From Pseudomonadota bacterium (lineage in GTDB: Bacteria; Pseudomonadota; Gammaproteobacteria; Arenicellales; Poriferihabitantaceae), in contig JAAELZ010000679.1 in NCBI GenBank assembly GCA_024226105.1, positions 1-6,480 on the forward strand: a stretch of 6,480 nucleotides of DNA, written 5' to 3'. A model generated the notes under the pieces. It made no database searches, was not told the DNA's origin, and was given only the letters and a program-made list of their open reading frames with translations. A program made the translations under genes and the position numbers. Within the stretch, counting starts at the first letter, position 1. Every line of letters starts with the position of its first letter. Shown piece after piece: positions 1 through 5,034 of the stretch.

Positions 1-614
1 CGTACCGCACAATTGGGCACGCTAAAATAAAACAGCACAAACGCCAGAAGCTCCAGAATAAAAGGCAAATACCCGAGCAGGGAACCCTTCAAACTATTCA
101 CAACCTCCTGATCCGAAAAAGTCGTCAGCGACCACATATACGATGACAGGGACAGACTCAACGCGATCAAAATCGGCCCCAATGTCAGCATTGTCCAATA
201 CACCAGGATGCGGTGCCCCAAAGAGCGGCCTTTTTTCACTTTCCAGATATCGTTGAATGCGTCCTCAATGGTGGCAAGCAGAGTCAGTGCGGTTACCAGT
301 AAAAACACCAGGCCCCATATCGTTAACTGGCCGGTATTGGCACTAAATTCTTCTATATAGGAGCGTATCTGCTCACCCAGTTGCGGTACAAAATTATGAT
401 AAACAAATTCCTGAATGGCACTGGACCAGACCTGGAAAATCGGAAACAAAGACAAGGCTGAGAACACCACAGCCAAAAGGGGCACCAGTGCAAGCACGGT
501 TGAAAAAGAGAGCGCCGATGCTTCCCGGAAATAGTGTCCTTGCGACAGGCGCCTGGGAATCGTTTTAACCACCGACAATAATTGAGTGAACAATGTGACA
601 TCAATTTTTCGCAT
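1..614 (-). CDS. yihY: YihY/BrkB family inner-membrane protein (UPF0761), N-terminal 204 residues, truncated by window edge
   Basis: The gene reads leftward from ATG at 614-612 and runs off the left edge with no stop. The start is preceded on the minus strand by AGAGG seven bases upstream, a good ribosome site. The visible part has a short cytoplasmic N-terminus and then hydrophobic segments at about residues 36-58, 98-115, 137-160 and 180-198. Family hallmarks I recognise are EASALSFSTVLALVPLLAV (about 31-49), the IEDAFNDIW stretch (116-124), LTLGPILIA (143-151) and the VPN motif (199-201). The family was once annotated as ribonuclease BN, but that assignment was wrong; the proteins are polytopic inner-membrane proteins whose transport role is unsettled. 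The gene is divergent from the arsC-like/wrbA cluster. From memory, Pseudomonas also has yihY next to these genes. Family assignment is firm; function is not known. Confidence 0.9.
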   Translation of the reverse strand, partial: MRKIDVTLFTQLLSVVKTIPRRLSQGHYFREASALSFSTVLALVPLLAVVFSALSLFPIFQVWSSAIQEFVYHNFVPQLGEQIRSYIEEFSANTGQLTIWGLVFLLVTALTLLATIEDAFNDIWKVKKGRSLGHRILVYWTMLTLGPILIALSLSLSSYMWSLTTFSDQEVVNSLKGSLLGYLPFILELLAFVLFYFSVPNCAV

Positions 615-711
615 ACGGGCACCTCTATTGGCTCGGTTCCATGTAAACTTCCCCCTGGCAAATCACAAAATTCAAACGTTTGCTCAGAGGAAACTCTTTA
701 AGGTAATAAAC

Positions 712-1056
712 ATGACAACTATATATCACAATCCTCGTTGTTCCAAATCCCGTGCCAGTCTCGAGATGCTGGAAGCCAAAGGCATTAATCCGACCATCGT
801 AAAATACCTGGACACACCGCCCGACAAAACCGAACTGGCGGAAATACTGGATAAACTGGGTCTACAGGCGGAGCAAATTGTGCGCAAAGGTGAAGCACTT
901 TTTGGCGAACTTGGCCTGGTGGACAAAAAACTCAGCAATGAGGAGTGGATTGAGGTTCTGACACAAAACCCGAAGCTCATCGAACGCCCGATTGTCGTAA
1001 ACGGTAATAAAGCCGCTATCGGTCGGCCGATTGAACGCGTGATAGAAATACTTTAG
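712..1056 (+). CDS. yfgD: ArsC family thioredoxin-fold reductase, YfgD type
   Basis: 114 residues, close to the about 119 of E. coli YfgD and shorter than the plasmid arsenate reductase ArsC (about 141). The N-terminus carries YHNPRCSKSR (residues 5-14) with the putative catalytic Cys10. Arg58, Arg92 (in ERPIVV) and Arg105 (in IGRP) line up with the three arginines that bind oxyanion in ArsC. The C-terminus, IGRPIERVIEIL, is nearly that of YfgD. The start at 712 is chosen because TAAGG lies eight bases upstream and the protein then begins exactly at the first beta strand. Longer in-frame upstream sequence exists but overlaps the yihY start and has no family similarity. ArsC proteins reduce arsenate with glutaredoxin/glutathione. 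For YfgD-type members the true substrate is not established, and no arsR, arsB or acr3 lies nearby, so a dedicated arsenic role is doubtful. First gene of the probable four-gene operon. Confidence 0.92.
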   Translation: MTTIYHNPRCSKSRASLEMLEAKGINPTIVKYLDTPPDKTELAEILDKLGLQAEQIVRKGEALFGELGLVDKKLSNEEWIEVLTQNPKLIERPIVVNGNKAAIGRPIERVIEIL

Positions 1057-1068
1057 AGCGTTAATTCT

Positions 1069-1665
1069 TTGTCATTAAATATCCTTGTGTTGTATTACAG
1101 CCGCAACGGTTCGGTAAAACAGCTCGCTTATCAGATCGCACGGGGCATTGAGTCGATTGATGGCTGTGATGCGGTGCTGCGCACCGTGCCGGCGATTTCG
1201 AACGTATGCGAAGCCACTGAAGCAGATATCCCTGAAAACGGCGATCCCTACGTAAGCCTGGACGATCTGAAACATTGTGAAGGGCTGGTGCTTGGCAGCC
1301 CGACGCGTTTTGGAAACATGGCGGCACCGCTTAAGTATTTCCTCGATCAAACCGCACCCTTATGGTTATCAGGGGAACTGATGGGCAAACCCGCCGGTGT
1401 ATTTACTTCCACTTCGAGCATGCACGGCGGACAGGAGAGCACCTTGTTGAGTATGATGCTGCCCCTGATGCACCATGGCATGCTGATAATGGGGGTGCCG
1501 TTCGCGGGCTCGCCCTTAAACAGAACCACCAGCGGGGGTACGCCTTATGGCGCCAGCCACGTGGCTGGCGCAGACAACAAAAATGAATTTACCGAGGATG
1601 AGCAACAAACTGCACGCCTGTTGGGCGAACGCATCGCTCGTTGTTCACTAAAGCTGGGTAGCTAA
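1069..1665 (+). CDS. wrbA: NAD(P)H:quinone oxidoreductase WrbA (flavodoxin-like, FMN)
   Basis: 198 residues, the normal WrbA length. WrbA is a tetrameric cytosolic FMN enzyme that reduces quinones by two electrons, avoiding semiquinone formation. FMN-binding loops are visible: SRNGSV (11-16) after the first beta strand, SPTRFGN (77-83), and the TSTSSMHGGQE stretch (113-123). The family region PFAGSPLNRTTSGGTPYGASHVAG (from about 145) is also present. The start is inferred to be TTG at 1069. An in-frame stop (TAG of the arsC-like gene, 1054-1056) lies 12 bp upstream, no ATG fits, and the next option (GTG at 1087) would cut the first strand of the flavodoxin fold. The Shine-Dalgarno is weak (AGAG at 1055-1058), so translation is probably coupled to the upstream gene. 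The arsC-like/wrbA pairing is, from memory, also seen in Pseudomonas and suggests a shared redox-stress role. Confidence 0.93.
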   Translation: MSLNILVLYYSRNGSVKQLAYQIARGIESIDGCDAVLRTVPAISNVCEATEADIPENGDPYVSLDDLKHCEGLVLGSPTRFGNMAAPLKYFLDQTAPLWLSGELMGKPAGVFTSTSSMHGGQESTLLSMMLPLMHHGMLIMGVPFAGSPLNRTTSGGTPYGASHVAGADNKNEFTEDEQQTARLLGERIARCSLKLGS

Positions 1666-1679
1666 ACGCGGGCTGGAAC

Positions 1680-2552
1680 GTGATACAGCACCTGACTTCT
1701 CCACAGGCAGCACAGCGCTGGTGTAAAAAGATACGCAAGCAGCATAAAACCATCGGTTATGTCGCCACTATGGGTGCGCTACACCCGGGCCATATTAGCC
1801 TGATAGACCGGGCACGCGCTGAAAACGATGTCTCCATTGCCAGTATATTCGTCAACCCGCTTCAATTTAATAAAGCGAAAGACCTGGAAAAATACCCGCG
1901 AGATGAAGCCAGTGATATCAAGCAACTGGAAATCGCTGGCGTAACCGCTGTTTTTACCGGTACGCCTGAAGCTTTTCTGGGGGAAGCTCGCAATAAAACC
2001 ACTCAGGAACTCACCGACCCCGGAATTTATGCCAAAGGCCTGGAAGGTGCGCACCGGCCGGGGCATTTTGCGGGCGTACGCGAGGTGGTTTCACGTCTGT
2101 TCAGTTTTGTCGGCCCCTGCCGTTCTTATTTCGGAGAAAAAGATTATCAGCAGGTGCAGATCATCAGGCAACTGGCAGAAACACTGCCCGGCATTGAAAT
2201 AATCCCCTGCCCCACGTTGCGTGAGTGCAGCGGGCTGGCAAGATCTTCCAGAAATTTGCGCTTGTCGGAGCAGGGCAAACACCAGGCCGGCATCATTTTT
2301 TCGGCAATGCAAGCCGCCAATGCACTATGGGAAAGCGGTGTGCGCACGCCCCGGCTGCTGCAGAGCGCTATGCTGGGGGTGCTGAATGAGGGTAAAATTG
2401 AACTTGAATATGCCGAGTTGCGCGACCCGATCAACTGGACAGGTAAGCAGCCTGAGAGTGATCTGAAGCAGGCGCGCGTTTTCGTTGCCGGAAATATAGA
2501 GGGAGTGCGCCTGATTGACAACATGGCGCTCAGCGCTGGAAATCAGGCATGA
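1680..2552 (+). CDS. panC: Pantothenate synthetase (pantoate--beta-alanine ligase)
   Basis: 290 residues, normal for PanC. It joins pantoate and beta-alanine with ATP, via pantoyl-adenylate, to make pantothenate for CoA. Visible motifs in order: TMGALHPGH (30-38, the HIGH-type ATP site), SIFVNPLQFN (55-64, pantoate-binding Gln62), RPGHFAGV (126-133), FGEKDYQQ (151-158), and LARSSRN (186-192, the KMSKS-like loop). The usual Asp of the REx-DGLA segment is Ser here (RECSGLA, 181-187). The SSRN-x-RL form and the FN..KDLEKYPR stretch remind me of Bacteroidetes PanC, which is recollection, not a search result. The start is GTG at 1680, 14 bp after the wrbA stop, with only a weak GG-rich upstream site; no better in-frame start was seen. 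panB and panD are not adjacent, although gammaproteobacteria usually have panB beside panC. The 3' end overlaps yaiI by 4 bp (ATGA). Confidence 0.93.
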   Translation: MIQHLTSPQAAQRWCKKIRKQHKTIGYVATMGALHPGHISLIDRARAENDVSIASIFVNPLQFNKAKDLEKYPRDEASDIKQLEIAGVTAVFTGTPEAFLGEARNKTTQELTDPGIYAKGLEGAHRPGHFAGVREVVSRLFSFVGPCRSYFGEKDYQQVQIIRQLAETLPGIEIIPCPTLRECSGLARSSRNLRLSEQGKHQAGIIFSAMQAANALWESGVRTPRLLQSAMLGVLNEGKIELEYAELRDPINWTGKQPESDLKQARVFVAGNIEGVRLIDNMALSAGNQA

Positions 2553-3037
2553 ACATCTGGGTTGATGCCGACGCATGTCCGGGCGCAATCAAAGAGATCT
2601 TATTTCGTGTATCCGAACGCACGCAACTGCCGCTAACCCTGGTCGCAAACCATGCAATACGTACTCCAGCGTCAAAGCTGATCAAGTTCATCCAGGTACC
2701 ACAGGGCTTTGATGTGGCAGATAATGAGATTGTCAAACGCCTGAGCCCCGGTGATATCGTCATTACGGCAGATATCCCCCTCGCCGCAGAAGTTATCGAC
2801 AAAGGTGGCCGGGCGCTCAATCCACGTGGCGAGCTTTACACCACCGAGAACATCAAAGCCCGTCTCAATATGCGGGATTTCATGGATTCACTTCGTTCCA
2901 GCGGTGTGAATACCGGCGGGCCGCCACCATTGGGGCCAAAAGATCAACAAGCTTTCGCAAATCAACTGGATAGAATAGTAACACGACACTTAAACAACAA
3001 AAAACGAGACGAAGCGAACAAGTTTCACCATAAATAA
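2549..3037 (+). CDS. yaiI: YaiI/YqxD family protein (UPF0178, DUF188)
   Basis: 162 residues, against about 152 in E. coli YaiI, the surplus being a charged, Lys/His-rich tail after residue 150. Strong family signatures are WVDADACPGAIKEIL (4-18), GFDVADNEIV (53-62), ITADIPLAAE (72-81), ALNPRGELYT (89-98), MRDFMDSLRSSG (108-119) and NTGGPPPLGPKD (121-132). The acidic cluster DADACP and the TADIPLA segment are consistent with the PIN/NYN-like nuclease fold proposed for DUF188, but no activity is established. The start ATG overlaps the panC stop in an ATGA junction, so its translation is most likely coupled to panC. It is the last gene of the arsC-like/wrbA/panC/yaiI run; a weak hairpin with a short T run follows. 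Confidence 0.93.
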   Translation: MNIWVDADACPGAIKEILFRVSERTQLPLTLVANHAIRTPASKLIKFIQVPQGFDVADNEIVKRLSPGDIVITADIPLAAEVIDKGGRALNPRGELYTTENIKARLNMRDFMDSLRSSGVNTGGPPPLGPKDQQAFANQLDRIVTRHLNNKKRDEANKFHHK

Positions 3038-3056
3038 AACAGTATTACCCGCTATC

Positions 3057-3091
3057 GATGGTTATACGCTGGCGACCATCTAGTACTTTTT
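3057..3091 (+). terminator. Weak candidate intrinsic terminator after yaiI
   Basis: GATGGT (3057-3062) and ACCATC (3075-3080) can form a 6-bp stem with a 12-base loop, and TTTTT follows at 3087-3091. The stem is short, the loop is large and six bases separate stem and T run, so it would be a poor terminator. The position, 20 bp after the end of the four-gene cluster and before an independent gene, is what makes it plausible. The rest of the AT-rich gap (3038-3181) shows nothing else I can name. Confidence 0.3.
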
Positions 3092-3181
3092 GTAAAGCAG
3101 TTCTTAGATTCAGGAAGAGGAATATCTGCATAAGCTACCGCCTTACTATTTCAATCGTGTCTAACCCTATTGTATTTACTA

Positions 3182-3210
3182 TTGATTTGTATTTTTTATG
3201 CTTGTAGAAT
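3182..3210 (+). promoter_or_regulatory. Candidate sigma70-type promoter upstream of the Tat-like gene
   Basis: TTGATT (3182-3187) and TAGAAT (3205-3210) are separated by 17 bases, with 4/6 and 5/6 matches to consensus, in an AT-rich gap. Transcription would start near 3217, inside the GAAGG ribosome site of the ATG at 3225, giving an almost leaderless message for that start or a roughly 23-base leader for the ATG at 3240. This conflict lowers confidence; the AT-rich gap could also give a match by chance. Confidence 0.28.
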
Positions 3211-3214
3211 CATC

Positions 3215-3219
3215 GAAGG
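3215..3219 (+). promoter_or_regulatory. Shine-Dalgarno site deciding the start at 3225
   Basis: GAAGG lies five bases before ATG 3225. The alternative in-frame ATGs at 3198 and 3240 have no comparable purine-rich site upstream, so 3225 is the preferred start. Confidence 0.55.
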
Positions 3220-3224
3220 TTTTT

Positions 3225-3737
3225 ATGCTCCTGAAAAATATGTGCAACGAAAAGATTGCTAGCCAGAAGACAGCAGTAGAAGTCGATTCTTCTAAACCCA
3301 GGAAAGAACGGCGCCGTACGCTACGCACAATATTAGCTGGAGGCATTTTGGTTTCCGGCTCTCAGGCGGTGCCACGTACCTGGACAAAACCGATGGTGGA
3401 GAGCATTATTCTACCCGTGCACGCGCAGACCACCGAAGCGGACAACGAGCCCATTGATTGTACCACTCCTGCCGGCTGCTATTCACTAACAGAAGAAGGA
3501 TTCGGCCCGTATATTATTTGGGATGGCGGCTTAGTCAATGAAAACGTTGAGCAGCGTAACGGATCTTGTGACGGGCAGGTAGAGCTGGTAATTTCCCGGC
3601 TTGTACTAGCACCCGATGAGGAATCGGCAAAAATTCTATGCGACCCTGATGCAAACCCTGACGATCTAAACCTTAGCGATTTTACCGCCGTTGGAGTACC
3701 CTGCCGATTCTGGGATTGTAATCTAAATGATGACTAA
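3225..3737 (+). CDS. Uncharacterised small protein with Tat-like signal and acidic six-cysteine mature domain
   Basis: 170 residues from ATG 3225, chosen for its GAAGG site; ATGs at 3198 and 3240 are in frame. I do not recognise a named family. After a long charged n-region comes an arginine cluster, ERRRTLR (28-34), then a mildly hydrophobic stretch (about 35-50), TWTKP (52-56), and LPVHA (63-67) followed by QTT. This is a Tat-type layout with likely cleavage after Ala67. A W-x-KP...LP(A/V)HAQT signature of this kind is, from memory, shared by small exported hypothetical proteins of marine gammaproteobacteria. The predicted mature part (103 residues) is very acidic (22 Asp/Glu, 4 Lys/Arg) and has six Cys (79, 85, 115, 139, 160, 165), enough for three disulfides. 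There is no lipobox and no further membrane segment. The gene stands alone between an AT-rich gap and its own terminator. Export is inferred; function is unknown. Confidence 0.8.
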   Translation: MLLKNMCNEKIASQKTAVEVDSSKPRKERRRTLRTILAGGILVSGSQAVPRTWTKPMVESIILPVHAQTTEADNEPIDCTTPAGCYSLTEEGFGPYIIWDGGLVNENVEQRNGSCDGQVELVISRLVLAPDEESAKILCDPDANPDDLNLSDFTAVGVPCRFWDCNLNDD

Positions 3738-3757
3738 GTGCTGCGTACAGCATTTTT
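3736..3757 (+). terminator. Intrinsic terminator overlapping the stop of the Tat-like gene
   Basis: AAGTGCTG (3736-3743), loop CGTA, CAGCATTT (3748-3755) form an 8-bp stem with one G-U pair, and the T run reaches 3757. The hairpin begins within the TAA stop codon, so transcription ends right at the gene end. This supports a monocistronic unit. On the opposite strand the hairpin is not followed by T residues, so it should not act on trpD transcripts. The remainder of the gap to trpD (3758-3861) shows nothing I can name. Confidence 0.65.
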
Positions 3758-3861
3758 AGCTCCAGCAAAAACAGAACTATAAATAGCTCGGCCGCAAGCG
3801 ACCAAGTTGTTTATGCCCCCTTTAACGCGCCTGGTATTCGACCTGCCGGCCACTGAACGGG

Positions 3862-3890
3862 CCTGAGCTAAAAAACAAGCTTTGCTCAGG
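3862..3890. repeat. Inverted repeat across the trpD stop codon
   Basis: CCTGAGC (3862-3868) and GCTCAGG (3884-3890) are perfect 7-bp inverted arms around a 15-base loop. The right arm contains the trpD stop (TCA at 3886-3888 on the plus strand). Read along trpD, the loop contains a run of six T, so the T run precedes rather than follows the second arm. It is not a standard terminator, but it could be a 3'-end stabilising hairpin or an atypical terminator. Confidence 0.4.
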
Positions 3891-4905
3891 AAAATCGCTG
3901 CGAAACAGCCGCCAGTTCATCCAGCTTTTTCAGCGCATTCCCGCTGCGTAAGGTCTCCTGAGCAAGTCTGACACCGTTGCCCAGGCTATCAGCCAGATCA
4001 CCCGCATACAGCGTCGCTCCGGCATTGAGCGCGATCATATCAAAAGCCGGTCCGGGCTCACCTGCCAGCGCGCTGCGAATCAGCCTCAGGCTTTGCGCAG
4101 CATCCTCGATAATCAACGAATCCAGCGATTGCGGCACAATGCCAAATTCCTCGGGGCCAATGGTGTAGGTCGAAACCCCGCCATCTTTAAATTCTGCAAC
4201 CGAGGTGGTGGTGGCGAGCGATATTTCGTCAAGGCCGTCGTCTGAATGCACGACCAGAGCGTGTTGGCTTCCCAGGCGGCCTAATACTTCCGCCATCGGT
4301 TTTACCCAGTGCTGAGAGAATACGCCCGTTAACTGGTGGGTTGCACGCGCCGGATTGGTAATTGGCCCCAGCAGGTTGAATACAGTTCTCACTGCAATCT
4401 CCTTGCGCGTAGCGATGGCGTATTTCATCGCCGAATGGTGCATCGGTGCAAACATAAACCCGATGCCCACTTCGTTTATACACTCTGCAACCTGTTGCGG
4501 GTTGATGGAAATATTCACCCCGGCCGCTTCCAGTAAATCTGCACTGCCGGAATTGCCCGATGCCGCACGGTTGCCATGTTTTGCCACCGTACCCCCCGCC
4601 GCCGCCACAACAAATGAGCTTGCGGTGGAAACGTTGAACAGTTTTGCACCATCACCACCCGTACCCACCGAATCGATGATTTTCTCAGCCTGGATATCCA
4701 CCGGTGCCGCCAGATTTCGCATAATACTTGCGGCGCCTACTATTTCATCCACCGTTTCACCCTTGATGGCCAGCGCAACCAGGAACGCGCTGATTTGTGA
4801 AGCGGTCGCATCCCCGCCCATAATCGCTGACATAACCTCCTGCATTTCGTTTTGCTCAAGATCGTTTCCCTGCATCAGGGATTTAATGGCGGCTTGTATG
4901 TTCAT
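3886..4905 (-). CDS. trpD: Anthranilate phosphoribosyltransferase
   Basis: 339 residues, normal length. It transfers phosphoribose from PRPP to anthranilate, the second step of tryptophan synthesis after chorismate, in the cytosol. PRPP/Mg signatures: GTGGDG (81-86), FNVST (90-94), KHGNR (109-113) and SGSADLLEAAG (119-129). The anthranilate side has HHSAMK (156-161) and Arg167. Metal-binding DGLDE (223-227) is intact. These place it with true TrpD and not the TrpD2/YbiB paralogue, and the sequence resembles Pseudomonas TrpD throughout. Small departures are NRAASGN in the PRPP loop and KEIAVRT where the family usually has ELGxRT. The Shine-Dalgarno before ATG 4905 is poor. No trpG or trpC is adjacent on either visible side, unlike the pseudomonad trpGDC cluster. 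It lies divergent to an ABC ATPase gene, with a promoter candidate at 4983-5010. Confidence 0.95.
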   Translation of the reverse strand: MNIQAAIKSLMQGNDLEQNEMQEVMSAIMGGDATASQISAFLVALAIKGETVDEIVGAASIMRNLAAPVDIQAEKIIDSVGTGGDGAKLFNVSTASSFVVAAAGGTVAKHGNRAASGNSGSADLLEAAGVNISINPQQVAECINEVGIGFMFAPMHHSAMKYAIATRKEIAVRTVFNLLGPITNPARATHQLTGVFSQHWVKPMAEVLGRLGSQHALVVHSDDGLDEISLATTTSVAEFKDGGVSTYTIGPEEFGIVPQSLDSLIIEDAAQSLRLIRSALAGEPGPAFDMIALNAGATLYAGDLADSLGNGVRLAQETLRSGNALKKLDELAAVSQRFS

Positions 4906-4918
4906 GTTGGATAGTCGT

Positions 4919-4950
4919 TGTGAAAATCTATTAATGTGAAAATCTATTAA
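4919..4950. repeat. Perfect 16-bp tandem duplication in the trpD leader
   Basis: TGTGAAAATCTATTAA occurs at 4919-4934 and again, without a gap or mismatch, at 4935-4950. It sits 14-45 bp upstream of the trpD ATG, between it and the predicted promoter, so it would lie in the trpD 5' leader. It could be a recent slippage duplication or a pair of direct-repeat binding sites; it does not match the TrpR operator as I know it. Confidence 0.9.
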
Positions 4951-4959
4951 AAAGGCGAA

Positions 4960-4970
4960 GGTATCATACC
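4960..4970. repeat. Short palindrome in the divergent spacer
   Basis: GGTAT-C-ATACC is an 11-bp perfect palindrome with a central C. It lies just downstream of the predicted trpD start point and about 65 bp upstream of the ABC ATPase start. It could be an operator or a small 5' hairpin in the trpD transcript; at this length chance is also possible. Confidence 0.3.
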
Positions 4971-4982
4971 CGAATAAAATGA

Positions 4983-5010
4983 ATTATGATTGGCGCTCGC
5001 ATAATGTCAA
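4983..5010 (-). promoter_or_regulatory. trpD: Candidate sigma70 promoter for trpD
   Basis: On the minus strand there is a perfect TTGACA (5010-5005), a 16-base spacer and CATAAT (4988-4983, 5/6). Transcription would start near 4976, leaving about 70 bases of leader that contains the 16-bp tandem repeat. The -35 box lies 25 bp before the start codon of the divergent ABC gene, so the two genes' control regions overlap. I found no equally good plus-strand promoter for the ABC gene. Confidence 0.5.
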
Positions 5011-5034
5011 GCAAATAAGAAACCTCTATGAGAA

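Noticed and set aside
353..661. 102-codon minus-strand reading frame
   Set aside because: It lies within yihY on the same strand in another frame; the yihY frame carries the clear family signature.
673..682. Palindrome CAAACGTTTG between yihY and the arsC-like gene
   Set aside because: A perfect 10-bp palindrome is expected several times in a window of this size, and no spaced promoter boxes support it as an operator.
586..711. Upstream extension of the arsC-like gene to an ATG at 586
   Set aside because: The extension overlaps the yihY start, has no similarity to ArsC/YfgD and lacks a ribosome site, whereas ATG 712 has TAAGG at good spacing and matches the family N-terminus.
712..1056. Arsenic-resistance operon
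   Set aside because: Only a YfgD-type ArsC is present; no arsR, arsB, acr3 or arsH is visible, and the neighbours are general metabolism genes.
3779..3812. GGCCGCAAGCGACC as a terminator hairpin in the gap before trpD
   Set aside because: The stem is short with a wobble or mismatch depending on strand, and no T run follows on either strand.
4355..4939. 194-codon plus-strand reading frame antisense to trpD
   Set aside because: It is a long antisense shadow of the well-conserved trpD frame and has no recognisable motif or ribosome site.
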